Shown: positions 37,267-45,710 of the stretch, in pieces
How positions within the stretch are numbered: position 1 is the first letter of the stretch
Layout: every line of letters starts with the position of its first letter
Source: Planctomycetota bacterium
GTDB taxonomy: Bacteria; Planctomycetota; Phycisphaerae; UBA1845; PWPN01
DNA length: 64,000 nucleotides
Direction of reading: 5' to 3'
Assembly: GCA_029550525.1 (NCBI GenBank)
Contig: JAKPHF010000046.1
Location: 235,796 to 299,795, forward strand
Position numbers and translations under genes: made by a program
Notes under the pieces: generated by a model
Databases searched by the model: none
Told to the model about the DNA's origin: nothing
The model's input: only the letters and a program-made list of their open reading frames with translations

Positions 37267-38652
37267 TCAGATCGTCCACGGCGCACGCATCGGCCGCGAG
37301 CGGAAGCCGTTCGCGTCGGCGTCGGCGAATTCCGCCTTCGCCGGATCGAACTTCATATCGCGCTTGAGCCACATGCAGATGTTGGCCGCGTGCACGGTGG
37401 TCATCGTGTGGTACATCACATCGGCGTTGGCCACCGGCTGCTGGCGCGAGCGAACGCAATCGAGGAAATTGCGCATGTGGTTCAATGCGCGGCCCGTCCG
37501 CTCCTTGTACGCCGACACGATCTTGTCGAAGTCCGCCAGCATGGCCGGATCCGACACGTCGGGCCGCTCGTAGTTGTCGGCCGCAGCCACCCAACCTTCC
37601 GTGCCCTCGAACCGCATGCCGCACGAGCCGCGCCAATAGCCCTCGCGATGCAGCGTCATCTTGACCCCGTTGGCGAACCTCGTCACCATCCCGTCGCCGG
37701 TCGTGTTCTTGACGTACTCGTATTCGACAGGCGAGGTATCCAGCAGGTTCAGACCCGCCTGGCACTGGGCGAACGTGTGGGCGCCCCACTCGCCGATGCA
37801 GCTCGTGTGGAAGTCGTAATGCCCGCGCCAGGCTCCGCGGACGTAGGACGAGTTGAACGGCCGCCATCGGCACGGCCCCAGCCACAGATCCCAGTCCACC
37901 TCATCCTTGGGCGGCAACGGCTCCGGCGGCAGCCATTCGTGCTTCAGTTCCGCCGCGTCCCACGGCGCGATGTGAGCCCGCGCCGTGTGCACTTCGCCGA
38001 GCCGGCCGCTGCGGGCCATCTCGAAACAGAATACGAAGTTGGGTTCGCTGAGCCGCTGCGTGCAGGTCTGGTAGACCCGGCCTAGGCTGCGAGCCGTGTC
38101 CATGACCGCTTTGCCTTCCTCGATGGTCATGCAAGAGGGCTTCTCGCTGAAGACGTCCTTGCCCGCTCGCATGGCCATGACGGCAGCAGGGGCATGCCAA
38201 CGATCGCCGGTCGCGATGAGTACCGCATCGATGTCCTTGCGCTGCTCGAGAAACTCTCGCAGGTCACCGTAGACCTTGCAGTCGCTGTTTCCGTACGTGG
38301 TATCCACCAGCTTCTTGACCGCTTCCCGCCGCGACTTCTGCGCGTCGCAAACGGCCACGAACTGCACGTCCTTCTCCGGCAGCATCCACTTGAGATCGTG
38401 CGTGCCTCGCCGGCCGATCCCGATGCCGCCGACGACAATCTTCTCGCTCGGCGGAACCGCACCGTTACGACCCAGCACGGACGCCGGCACGATGTATGGC
38501 GCCGCCCACGCGCCGCCCGCTAACGTCGCCGTGCCTTTCAGCATCCGCCGCCGCGTCACCTTGCGCGACGATGACGCCTCGGTCGATGGATTGGCCGATG
38601 GTCCTTGAAGTGAATCATTTCCGTTGTTGTGTGAGATGTGTTTGGATGACAT
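37267..38652 (-). CDS. Tat-exported Gfo/Idh/MocA family oxidoreductase
   Basis: 461 residues. Twin-arginine segment (KVTRRRMLKGTATLAG) after a Ser/Asn-rich start, Rossmann motif GGIGIGRRGTHD, EKPSCM carrying the family lysine, and a C-terminal domain with the sequence EWGAHTFAQCQAGL. A paralogue of the protein at 22430 but not closely similar. Likely periplasmic NAD(P)-dependent sugar chemistry. ATG at 38652 has no strong ribosome binding site. It stands alone between repeat-rich spacers, so its substrate is not indicated by neighbours. Confidence 0.88.
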   Translation of the reverse strand: MSSKHISHNNGNDSLQGPSANPSTEASSSRKVTRRRMLKGTATLAGGAWAAPYIVPASVLGRNGAVPPSEKIVVGGIGIGRRGTHDLKWMLPEKDVQFVAVCDAQKSRREAVKKLVDTTYGNSDCKVYGDLREFLEQRKDIDAVLIATGDRWHAPAAVMAMRAGKDVFSEKPSCMTIEEGKAVMDTARSLGRVYQTCTQRLSEPNFVFCFEMARSGRLGEVHTARAHIAPWDAAELKHEWLPPEPLPPKDEVDWDLWLGPCRWRPFNSSYVRGAWRGHYDFHTSCIGEWGAHTFAQCQAGLNLLDTSPVEYEYVKNTTGDGMVTRFANGVKMTLHREGYWRGSCGMRFEGTEGWVAAADNYERPDVSDPAMLADFDKIVSAYKERTGRALNHMRNFLDCVRSRQQPVANADVMYHTMTTVHAANICMWLKRDMKFDPAKAEFADADANGFRSRPMRAPWTI

Positions 38653-38699
38653 GAACGGAATTATATATGCGAGACAATGTACCGCAAGCGAAAACCCGG

Positions 38700-38721
38700 A
38701 GAGCGGACGTCTCGCCCGCCC
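38700..38721. repeat. Palindromic repeat, family B (degenerate)
   Basis: GAGCGGACGTCTCGCCCGCC, a degenerate family B palindrome in the leader of the Gfo/Idh/MocA gene at 37267-38652. Confidence 0.5.
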
Positions 38722-38855
38722 CAGTTGAGCAAGCGATTTGCGCTTTCGCCCTGCGAGCGCGCAGAGTCAACAGCCGTGGGCTCGCCCTGAAAGGGCGCAG
38801 AGTAAGTCGCCGTGGGCGTGAACCCACGGGCTACCGGCTTCGCAAAATGTATTCC

Positions 38856-38896
38856 TTGACCATCTGAGGGCGGCTTCGCCGTCTTCAGATGGTCAA
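38856..38896. repeat. Long imperfect hairpin
   Basis: TTGACCATCTGA (38856-38867) is the exact reverse complement of TCAGATGGTCAA (38885-38896); the interior adds CGGC-TTC-GCCG. No adjacent gene end or T tract, so a terminator role is doubtful. Confidence 0.6.
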
Positions 38897-38916
38897 GGGG
38901 GAATTTTAGTAAAACG

Positions 38917-38970
38917 TGCTCACCGGCGGCTCACGCCGCCGGCTATTGACCGCCGCCTCTGCGGGGCGAG
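38917..38970 (+). repeat. Dispersed repeat family D, copy 2
   Basis: Contains GGCTCACGCCGCC, GGCTATTGACCG and CTGCGGGGCGAG in the same order as the minus-strand copy at 30112-30164. Confidence 0.6.
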
Positions 38971-39030
38971 AAGAACGCCATGCTGTATGCAGACACTGAA
39001 ATAGTGCACAATAATCGTCACTCAGCATTC

Positions 39031-39055
39031 GAGGCGGGCAAGATGCCCGCCCCCC
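39031..39055. repeat. Palindromic intergenic repeat, family B
   Basis: GAGGCGGGCAAGATGCCCGC followed by CCCCC, 57 bp after the stop codon of the minus-strand ADP-ribosylglycohydrolase gene. Confidence 0.65.
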
Positions 39056-39111
39056 GGCATGCGTGAAGCGGCCCGCGACACGGCACGAGCCTGCACGCCC
39101 CGCGTCGTCCG

Positions 39112-40800
39112 TCACTCCGACCGGATCTCGATCTTGCCCCAGTAGGCGGCCTCCCACTTCCATCCGTTGGCCGCATTGATCAGTTGCACGGTGATGATCT
39201 CCCCGGCGTACTCCGACAGGTCCACGTCGATGGTCGTCCAGCCGTTGACCGTGGTCTCCGGGCCGATCACCTTGCGCACCAACTCGCGGTCGGCGGTCAC
39301 GCTCAGCAGCCAATCGCCCTCCGGATGATGCCCGACTTCCAGATGCAGCGTGGTCTTCTTGTCCGGCAGCACGTCCAGCCGGCGGCCCAGCACGCAAGGC
39401 ATACTCTCGCTGATCGGGTGCGTGACCAGCACGTTCTTCCGACCGCCCACGTCGCGAATGCCCGGCGACATGGCCGCCCCGCAGTCCTTGGCCATCCAGC
39501 CGGGCGCGAACTTGGCCACGGCCTCGTTGATGTCGATCCGGGCGGCTTCGTTCGGAGGCGGCGGCGGGTTGATCCGGGCCATCTCCTCGGCTGTGAACCG
39601 GCTGCCCGCGATCGGACCGGGGTTCCAGCACTGCTCGAGCTTGCTGGGCACGGGCCGCGTCACCGGCAGCACGAAGACTTCCTGCCCGTCAGCGTCCTTT
39701 TCGATCCGGCCGCCCGACTGCACCACCGCTTCGCGAGCCACCTTCTCGCACGCCGCAATCAGCTTGGCAAAGTTGTATTCCGTGTAGACCCAGTACTTCT
39801 CCTCGTCGAGTTTCTCCTTGAACTTCTCGGGCACGTTGGAGAATCCGAGAGTGGTGAACAACACACCGGCCGCGTTGGAAGGGTTGCAGTCCGAATCCTG
39901 ACCGGCCCGCATGGAAATGACGATGGTCTGATCCAGGTCACCCTTGCCGTAGAGCATACCCAGCACGATGTAGGCACCGTTGATCTTGGCGTCGATATTG
40001 AAATCGCCCTTGTCGCATGACGCCTTGCGATACGCCGGGTTGTCCTGGTACTTCTCTTCGATCCGCCGCCAGGTCGCCTCCCAATCGTTCGGGTTCTCCC
40101 GATACCAGGCGAGCACGTCGCGAACGCATTCGGCATACTGGCTGCCCGGCGGAATGCAGGCCAGCCCCGCCTCGACCAGCTTGACCGGATCCTTCTCGAA
40201 GAACGCCTCGGCGTACATGCCGCCCACGAACTGCCCGCCGTACAGGCCGTCGCCGTAGTTCATGAGACGCCCGAACTTCTCGCCCAACGCGATGACGGTG
40301 TTGGGCAGACCGGGCGACACCAAACCCGCAAAGTCGGCCTCGATCTGATAATCGATGTCGTCGGCGTGCTTGTTGAACTGCGGATGGCCCGAATCGGGCG
40401 GGGCGATGCCCGCGCGCAGCGCGTCGCGACCGGCCTTGTTCGCGTGCCACAGTTGATACCCGCTGTTGGCGAAGTCGATGCCGGCCTGTCGAATGGACAC
40501 GCCGAGCCCGTACACCTCGAGCGTACGGAGGAAGGTCATGTCCACGTACAGGTCATCCTGCCAAAAGCTATCGTTGATCATTTCGGGCTGCCACGCCGGC
40601 ACTTTGTCGGCAGGGATGATCGCGCCCTTCCACTTGAACTCGGTCGGCGCCCCCCAGGCCACACCCGCCATCTGCCCCAACCAGCCCGCTTTCATCTTGT
40701 CGCGGTATTCCGACACGGGAAGCCGGCGATACTCCGCGGCCTGAACCCAACCGGCTGCGGATGTGGCGATAAGCAGACTCATGACGACGCGCTTCATCAT
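39112..40800 (-). CDS. Secreted ADP-ribosylglycohydrolase-fold protein
   Basis: 562 residues. Signal peptide (MMKRVVMSLLIATSAAGWVQA). The ADP-ribosylglycohydrolase (DraG-like) all-helical fold is suggested by MAGVAWGAPTEFKWKG near the N-terminus, the aspartates in DSFWQDDLYVDMTFLRTLE and the DSDCNPSNAAGVL segment, positions where the family binds two metal ions. A C-terminal beta-sandwich of about 110 residues follows. Family members remove ADP-ribose, but exported planctomycete versions are unlikely to see ADP-ribosylated protein and may act on glycans or nucleosides. ATG at 40800 with AGGAGG upstream. It follows the sugar isomerase gene after a palindrome. Confidence 0.82.
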   Translation of the reverse strand: MMKRVVMSLLIATSAAGWVQAAEYRRLPVSEYRDKMKAGWLGQMAGVAWGAPTEFKWKGAIIPADKVPAWQPEMINDSFWQDDLYVDMTFLRTLEVYGLGVSIRQAGIDFANSGYQLWHANKAGRDALRAGIAPPDSGHPQFNKHADDIDYQIEADFAGLVSPGLPNTVIALGEKFGRLMNYGDGLYGGQFVGGMYAEAFFEKDPVKLVEAGLACIPPGSQYAECVRDVLAWYRENPNDWEATWRRIEEKYQDNPAYRKASCDKGDFNIDAKINGAYIVLGMLYGKGDLDQTIVISMRAGQDSDCNPSNAAGVLFTTLGFSNVPEKFKEKLDEEKYWVYTEYNFAKLIAACEKVAREAVVQSGGRIEKDADGQEVFVLPVTRPVPSKLEQCWNPGPIAGSRFTAEEMARINPPPPPNEAARIDINEAVAKFAPGWMAKDCGAAMSPGIRDVGGRKNVLVTHPISESMPCVLGRRLDVLPDKKTTLHLEVGHHPEGDWLLSVTADRELVRKVIGPETTVNGWTTIDVDLSEYAGEIITVQLINAANGWKWEAAYWGKIEIRSE

Positions 40801-40938
40801 GCTGGTCCTCCTGGGTGAGGTATGGATCGATGCGAACAACTTGGAACCGCTCGCAGTATGCCGGTGGCCAGCTCGCCCGTCACCGGGCTCCTTGCTGCTG
40901 TGCCGGCGTCGTGCTGGCCCTCTGGCGGACACGTCCAT

Positions 40939-40975
40939 CCCGCCTGCCAAAAGGCGGGCAAGATGTCCGCCCCCC
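40939..40975. repeat. Palindromic repeat family B abutting a stop codon
   Basis: CCCGCCTGCC then AAAAGGCGGGCAAGATGTCC then GCCCCCC, ending directly at the stop codon of the isomerase gene (40977). On the minus strand it reads as a GC hairpin followed by TTTT, so it may terminate that transcript. Confidence 0.65.
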
Positions 40976-40976
40976 A

Positions 40977-41807
40977 TCAGACCTTCCAGCCCACGTCGGC
41001 GCAAATCTGCTTGAGGGCGTCGGCGGCCACCTTGAACAGTTCCGGGCCGGTCTGACCGGTCGAGTGCATAGCTTTGCCCAGGTGCGGTTCGAGCGCGAGG
41101 AAGCCGTCGTAACCGTCGGCGGCAGCGTCCCGCAGCATCTCGGGGATGTTGCCGTCGCCCTGCCCCGCCGGCACCGCGTGCTCTTTCTCGCCGTACTTGA
41201 AGTCTTTGATGTGGAAGTACCCGACGTAACGGCGCAGCGGCAGCCAGCACGTCTGGTAGACGTTCTGAACGTCCATGTTCACGAAGTTGGCCGGATCGAA
41301 CGCCATCACCAGCTTGTCCGACGGGATGGCCGAGTGCAGATACGCGCAGCGCTCCGGGAACGCACCGAACAGGTGCGACTCGTTCTCCAACACCAGCGTG
41401 ACCGGACGATTGCTGACGTAGTCGACCTTCTCGGTCAGCCGGGCCACGACCTCGCCGCGATAGTCGGCCACGTCGCGGCCTTCCGGCGGGTAGTAGCTGA
41501 AGATGCGGATGTAGCCCGCGTCGAAGAACTCGGCCAGCTCGACCGCCCGTTTGAACTCGTCGAAATGCTTGCGGTAATCGTCGTCGATGCGGACCTTCCC
41601 GATCGGCGATGCGATGCACGAGACGCGGAAGCCGCGATCGCTGAACTGCTTCTTCAGATCCGCCGCCTGCTCGTCGGAGAACTTGAGCACGTTCAGGCCC
41701 AGAGCCCCGCGCAACTCGATGAACTTGATTCCATTGGCTTCCAGGGCATCCATCTGAGCCTGTGGATCCTGGCTGATTTCGTCGGCAAAAGCGCTCAGCG
41801 TCGGCAT
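40977..41807 (-). CDS. Sugar phosphate isomerase/epimerase-like TIM-barrel protein
   Basis: 276 residues. The xylose-isomerase-like/AP-endonuclease-2 fold is indicated by MPTLSAFADEISQDPQAQMD, GIKFIELRG, IRIFSYYP, LVLENESHLFG, VMAFDPANF and YFHIKDF, which carry the Glu, Asp and His residues expected to bind a divalent metal. Family members isomerise or epimerise sugars and inositols. It is cytoplasmic (no signal peptide). ATG at 41807 with GGGAG upstream; the frame remains open to 41975 without homology. Confidence 0.85.
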   Translation of the reverse strand: MPTLSAFADEISQDPQAQMDALEANGIKFIELRGALGLNVLKFSDEQAADLKKQFSDRGFRVSCIASPIGKVRIDDDYRKHFDEFKRAVELAEFFDAGYIRIFSYYPPEGRDVADYRGEVVARLTEKVDYVSNRPVTLVLENESHLFGAFPERCAYLHSAIPSDKLVMAFDPANFVNMDVQNVYQTCWLPLRRYVGYFHIKDFKYGEKEHAVPAGQGDGNIPEMLRDAAADGYDGFLALEPHLGKAMHSTGQTGPELFKVAADALKQICADVGWKV

Positions 41808-42013
41808 CGATTCGTGCTCCCGAATGCGGGGCGTGGGCACCGGCTCCAGCCGGTTCCGGGCACCTCCTTCATCCTCCGCCCCACCGCCCGGGGCCGGCCA
41901 TCGTTCCTGCCGGCCCGTTCGGGGCACACTATACCGGCCATGCGACGCCTGGGCCAGACCGCCCCGGCCTCGCACTCACAACCTGCGCGATGAAGACATG
42001 GAATGAAGCTGAA

Positions 42014-42087
42014 TACGCCCGACAGGATTCGAACCTGTGACCGCGGGATTAGAAATCCCGTGCTCTATCCAGCTGAGCTACGGGCGC
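42014..42087 (-). tRNA. tRNA-Arg (anticodon UCU)
   Basis: 74-nt cloverleaf on the minus strand. The 7-bp acceptor GCGCCCG/CGGGCGT has one terminal G-U pair. D arm GCTC/GAGC, anticodon stem CGGGA/TCCCG with loop TTTCTAA (anticodon TCT), 5-base variable loop, T arm ACAGG-TTCGAAT-CCTGT, discriminator A. CCA is not encoded. It decodes AGA/AGG arginine codons. Confidence 0.95.
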
Positions 42088-42400
42088 ACGCGGCGTTGCC
42101 GCCGGCAGTGTTCCGGCCGAGCGTCGCCCGCCCCGCCGACACTGCCACCCCATTTATCTACCAAATTTCCGGACCGCCGGCCAGTCCATTTGCACGGGCT
42201 CCGCCCCGGCCGCAACGACAGGGCCGCCTCTCCCAACCGACCGCCGGCCGCCAGACCGACGCCCCCCAGCCCAGCCGACCGCAACGCAACCCGTCCCCTC
42301 TGCGACCGTCCGGCCCACCGCCCGTCGACGCGGACCAACGTCGCCAGCCCGACCGCCGGCCCGACCCGCCTCGCTGTCACGGTGTGCCATCGCTGCGTTC
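42088..42400. other. G-rich (minus strand) low-complexity spacer
   Basis: About 310 bp with strong strand asymmetry: the minus strand is rich in GGG and GGCGG runs (for example GGCTGGGCTGGGGGGCG), compatible with G-quadruplex formation. Several overlapping open frames exist, but all are low-complexity Gly/Arg-type and lack homology. It lies between the small secreted open frame at 42401 and the tRNA. Confidence 0.4.
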
Positions 42401-42598
42401 TCATCGTGCACCTCCGCCGGCGTGTGCCGGCCTGAACGAGAAAAAAGAAAGAGATATGAGTTCGCCGTGCCCTATCGCTGCGCCGAACCGACAGCCCCTC
42501 ACGGAGTCGTCACCCCGGTCGAAGGCCTGCAGCGCCTTCGCCGGGCCGGTCAACGCAACCAAACCGACCAGCAATGCGCCCATGCTGACGTGTCTCAT
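42401..42598 (-). CDS. Possible small secreted protein of 65 residues
   Basis: The ATG at 42598 is preceded by an optimal AGGAGG eight bases upstream. The first 21 residues form a credible signal peptide (MGALLVGLVALTGPAKA core, cleavage after AKA). The remaining ~44 residues have no known motif and end in a Gly/Ala-rich tail. The good start context argues for translation, but the C-terminal half is unconvincing and may reflect a frameshifted or decayed gene. Confidence 0.35.
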   Translation of the reverse strand: MRHVSMGALLVGLVALTGPAKALQAFDRGDDSVRGCRFGAAIGHGELISLSFFSFRPAHAGGGAR

Positions 42599-43117
42599 GC
42601 CCTATCCTCCTGCGTTTATGGCAGACTACCCTGCTACTTCGCTCCCGATCGGCTCGGAGAGCCGTGAGCCGAGCAGCAAAGCAGAGAGATCGCCGGCTCC
42701 CTCTCAGCCTTACTGTCTACCGGGTATCCGTAGGTCCCCCTTCGGCCCGAGTGCTCCAAAATTGACACACTCAAGCAGATACCCGGCCCCACAGGGATAT
42801 ACAACTACGAAATTGAGCGGGACACAGTTGCGTCAGCTCCCCTTACTCGAAGTACTTGCGCGCACATCTCCACGAGCAGCCGGCTTATCCGTCGTCCAGG
42901 TCCGCGTTCAGCGTGCCAGGCACGTTTTCGTCGCGCGGCTCAGGAACTTGGGTTAAGTCTCTCCCCATGCTGTCCGATAAGTCAGTTACGTGCTTCGATC
43001 GGCTGGTCCGGGGGTTGGACGGCATGTCTGCCGGTCGGGCGTCATGATCCTTCCGGGGCTGCGGCGTTCACGGATGGGCCCGGAGTCCATGATTCGGAAG
43101 GACATGGAGGAAGCCGC
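42599..43117. other. Intergenic region, lower GC, nothing recognised
   Basis: 519 bp between a minus-strand candidate gene and the plus-strand sigma-4-like gene. GC content is lower than in the genes. An isolated TTGACA occurs near 42763, but no -10 box at suitable spacing is seen. The last bases hold GGAGGAAG, the ribosome binding site of the next gene. Confidence 0.35.
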
Positions 43118-43423
43118 ATGTCATCTGCTCGCAAACCCAAGAAGGCCACGAGTCGGGCCGACACCGATTCCGACACCGCATACGCCTCGCCGGCCGCTCC
43201 CCCGCTGCCGGTGGATCGCGACGACTTGGCCTACTACGTCCGGCATCATCTGAGCCGGACCGAGCGACTGATCATCATGTTACGCTATGCCGAGGAGCTG
43301 GACTTCGACGAAATCGCCGGCATCCTCAAGATGCCGCAGGCCGAAGTGGAGGAAATCCACAAGCTCATCGTCGGACGACTCAAGAGCAGCCTGATGCCGT
43401 GCGAGGCCTTGGCGGGAGTCTGA
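43118..43423 (+). CDS. Stand-alone sigma-70 region 4-like DNA-binding protein
   Basis: 101 residues. A basic, disordered N-terminus (MSSARKPKKATSR...) is followed by a helix-turn-helix of the sigma region 4 type at ~45-95 (LSRTERLIIMLRYAEELDFD, EIAGILKMPQAEVEEIHKLI). Region 2 is absent, so it cannot be a complete sigma factor. It could be a transcription regulator or a co-sigma of the kind in which regions 2 and 4 are separate proteins. ATG at 43118 with GGAGGAAG upstream. The next gene is convergent. Confidence 0.75.
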   Translation: MSSARKPKKATSRADTDSDTAYASPAAPPLPVDRDDLAYYVRHHLSRTERLIIMLRYAEELDFDEIAGILKMPQAEVEEIHKLIVGRLKSSLMPCEALAGV

Positions 43424-43460
43424 ACGCTTGGCGTGGAACGCATTTCGCCGTCGACGGTAC

Positions 43461-43730
43461 TCAACCGCGATCGGCTGAACGGGAAATGCGCCCTTCCCGC
43501 TCGGGCGAATCCACCGGGTTCCCGTGGGTCGAGTCGTTTATCGCCGAGTCGCCTGAAGTCTCACTCGGATCGGGCGCCTCCGGCGACTGCTTCTCCCGAG
43601 CCGCCAGTTCCGCCTCGGTGGGCAGGCGAATCATCAATTTGCAGCGTGGGCACTGGCCCCGCCGGCCGTACGATCCGTCCGGTGCCTTGATGCGGTAGCC
43701 GCAGACCGGGCATTTCACGCGAAGCGCCAT
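43461..43730 (-). CDS. Small zinc-ribbon protein
   Basis: 89 residues. The N-terminal two-thirds starts MALRVKCPVCGYRIKAPD and continues GQCPRCKLMIRLP, a CxxC...CxxC zinc ribbon of the kind widespread in planctomycete regulatory and membrane proteins. The remainder is acidic and disordered. Function unknown; protein or nucleic-acid binding is possible. It follows the glycosyltransferase gene by 57 bp on the same strand. Confidence 0.7.
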   Translation of the reverse strand: MALRVKCPVCGYRIKAPDGSYGRRGQCPRCKLMIRLPTEAELAAREKQSPEAPDPSETSGDSAINDSTHGNPVDSPEREGRISRSADRG

Positions 43731-43787
43731 GCCCCATTATACCGACCGCCACATTTCCCCGCCCACGACCGGGCGGTCCGCGATTTC

Positions 43788-45560
43788 TCACGCCACCCGA
43801 ATCTTCGGCCAGTCGCCGGAGAGTTCGTCGAACACCGGCATTACGAAGTTGCGGGCCACCACGTCCCAACTCATGCGGCTGGCCAGCTTGTAGCCGCTCT
43901 CCAGGAGCGCTTCCATCGCCACGTCGCCGTCCGGCAGCAGTTCCGCCAGCTTGCTCGCCACGCCGGCCGCCACTCGCGTCTCGTGCACGTGCCGCTCGCG
44001 CCGGGTCATGCCCAGCCACTGCGCCTCGCTCCGCCGCTCGGGCCCGAAGTTGCAGTAATCCGCCACCAGCACGTTGGGCACGTCGTGTCCATCCGTGATC
44101 CGATCCACGAGCCCCGCGCACCCGCACACCTCGCTCATCACGCAGATGGCGCCGTACGTCAGCGGTTCGAGCTGGGCGATGCCGAAGGGCTCATAGATGC
44201 TCTGGCCGAACTCGACGTCCGTGCCGCGGCGGATGTCCAGCGGATCCATGTCGCTCGGCATCAGCCTCCCGCACAGCTCGGGCGACCAGCCGAACTGGTT
44301 CACGAACACGATCTTGATCCGGCGCGATCGCGCGTTGAAGTGCTGCACGCCCGTGTAGTAGATGGCCTCGCCGTACGACAGGTCGGCATCCTTCTCGCGA
44401 TGGGCCACGGGCCAGCCCCACTCGGCTTCCATGCGCACGATGTCCTGTGACGAGCGGGCGGGCAGTTCGGTCGAAAGCACGAACATCACTGCCGAGCGGC
44501 CCAGCCGCCGGAACAAGTGCTCCAGATGTTCGAGCACGCGAAAATCACGCCAGAGCCCTTTACTTGTCACCATCCGGCTCACATGCGTGAAGATGTAGTC
44601 GGGCCGGTCACCCAACAAAGCCTCGGCGTAATCGCGCATGCGCTCGCGGCTTTCCTTGCGCTCGTGCAACGTGATCTGCTCGGCGGGGATGCCGTTGTAC
44701 ACGACCTCGATGTTCGCGTCGGCCATGCACGGACCGAGGAAGCGCAGCTCGCGTTCCACGTAGTCGCCCACGGCCAGGATCCGATCACATTGCGAAGCAG
44801 CCTTGACCAGGGCGTGCCGGTAGTAGTGGTCCTGCGAGCCGAATACGTCGTCCACATACCGGCCGCGATTCAAGGCGGACTCCAGCACGTTGTAGAACGT
44901 CACGTCGTGGCCGGGATGGTGCTCGATGATCGGCCGCACCGAGGCGGTCTCATGAGCATAGAAAACCGTGCGGAACGCGCCGGTGCGGTCGAACGTGGTC
45001 GCCAGGGTGGTGGGCAAGCCCATCCACTCGTGCGCCACGATCACACATTGCCCCGGCCTCGACGCCGCCCCCAGCGCCCGCAGCACCGCGAGCGCGGGCT
45101 GGGCCAGCTTGACGTACAGATCGTATTCCCACGAGTGCTCGTACCGGATCGAATCGATCCCGAAGGCGTCCCATAGTCCGGCTTTGAACGTGTTGACCTT
45201 CCCCAGGCACATCCGCGACACGTCGATGAGCACCACCTCGGTGGTGGCTCGCGCTCCCGTGTGCGGATTGACCCACGTGCGGTGTCCGTACACCAGTTCG
45301 ACCTGAAACTCGCGCCGCACCTGGTTGAGCGCGTCGGCATACGGACCGCGCGTCACGTGATCCGGGCTGCTGTAGAGCACCTCGCCGTGTTCGCCCAGGC
45401 GGTGGCGGGCGTCGCCCGGCGCATGAAACAGCGGGCCGATCAGAATGGAGCGAAACTCTCTCGCGCGATACGGCTCGCTGGTGAGCAGGCCTTCGAGCAC
45501 CGCCCCGATGCCGCCGGCCTTGTGAATCGCTTCGTGTGTCACATGGGCAATCGTGCGCAT
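43788..45560 (-). CDS. Glycogen/starch synthase-like glycosyltransferase
   Basis: 590 residues. The N-terminus MRTIAHVTHEAIHKAGGIGAVLEGLL resembles the KxGGL sugar-nucleotide loop of starch/glycogen synthases. The C-terminal GT-B half includes FTHVSRMVTSKGLWRDFRVL and the donor-binding pattern SIYEPFGIAQLEPLTYGAIC (EPFG...E), typical of GT5/GT4 retaining enzymes. It probably elongates an alpha-glucan or a related polysaccharide. It begins 151 bp after the polyferredoxin stop. ATG at 45560 with GAGGAAAG upstream; the frame extends to 45626 without support. Confidence 0.8.
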   Translation of the reverse strand: MRTIAHVTHEAIHKAGGIGAVLEGLLTSEPYRAREFRSILIGPLFHAPGDARHRLGEHGEVLYSSPDHVTRGPYADALNQVRREFQVELVYGHRTWVNPHTGARATTEVVLIDVSRMCLGKVNTFKAGLWDAFGIDSIRYEHSWEYDLYVKLAQPALAVLRALGAASRPGQCVIVAHEWMGLPTTLATTFDRTGAFRTVFYAHETASVRPIIEHHPGHDVTFYNVLESALNRGRYVDDVFGSQDHYYRHALVKAASQCDRILAVGDYVERELRFLGPCMADANIEVVYNGIPAEQITLHERKESRERMRDYAEALLGDRPDYIFTHVSRMVTSKGLWRDFRVLEHLEHLFRRLGRSAVMFVLSTELPARSSQDIVRMEAEWGWPVAHREKDADLSYGEAIYYTGVQHFNARSRRIKIVFVNQFGWSPELCGRLMPSDMDPLDIRRGTDVEFGQSIYEPFGIAQLEPLTYGAICVMSEVCGCAGLVDRITDGHDVPNVLVADYCNFGPERRSEAQWLGMTRRERHVHETRVAAGVASKLAELLPDGDVAMEALLESGYKLASRMSWDVVARNFVMPVFDELSGDWPKIRVA

Positions 45561-45710
45561 TTCTTTCCTCGCCAACCATTCGCCCCGTTCCGTAGGATTA
45601 ATGCGGCGCACCAAGTGACCCGCCAAACTCTTCCCGTCCCGTCATCTCTGATGGTCAGCGAGAACGAAAAAAGGGAAGCGGCAACGCAGACCCGCGCCCG
45701 TTCGCGGTGC

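Larger units (their letters stand above)
38653..39111. other. Intergenic region made largely of dispersed palindromes
   Basis: 459 bp with no gene. In order: a family B fragment (38700-38721), a block with hairpins CGCCCTGAAAGGGCG (about 38787-38801) and CCGTGGGCGTGAACCCACGG (about 38810-38829), an imperfect long hairpin (38856-38896), a family D copy (38917-38970) and a family B copy (39031-39055). Confidence 0.6.

Noticed and set aside
35667-37367. A 566-codon plus-strand open frame overlapping the small lipoprotein and the DMT transporter
   Set aside because: Its translation is Arg/Pro/Gly-rich without homology and lies out of frame with the recognisable EamA protein; high GC lengthens such shadow frames.
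38653-39111. An insertion sequence in the repeat-rich spacer
   Set aside because: Palindromes are present but there is no transposase frame and no consistent terminal inverted repeats or target duplication.
42762-42767. A sigma-70 promoter based on an isolated TTGACA
   Set aside because: No matching -10 box at 16-18 bases; a single hexamer is expected by chance.
42003-42956. A 317-codon plus-strand open frame beginning at the tRNA
   Set aside because: It starts within the tRNA, is Pro/Arg/Ser-rich with no ribosome binding site and reflects skewed base composition.
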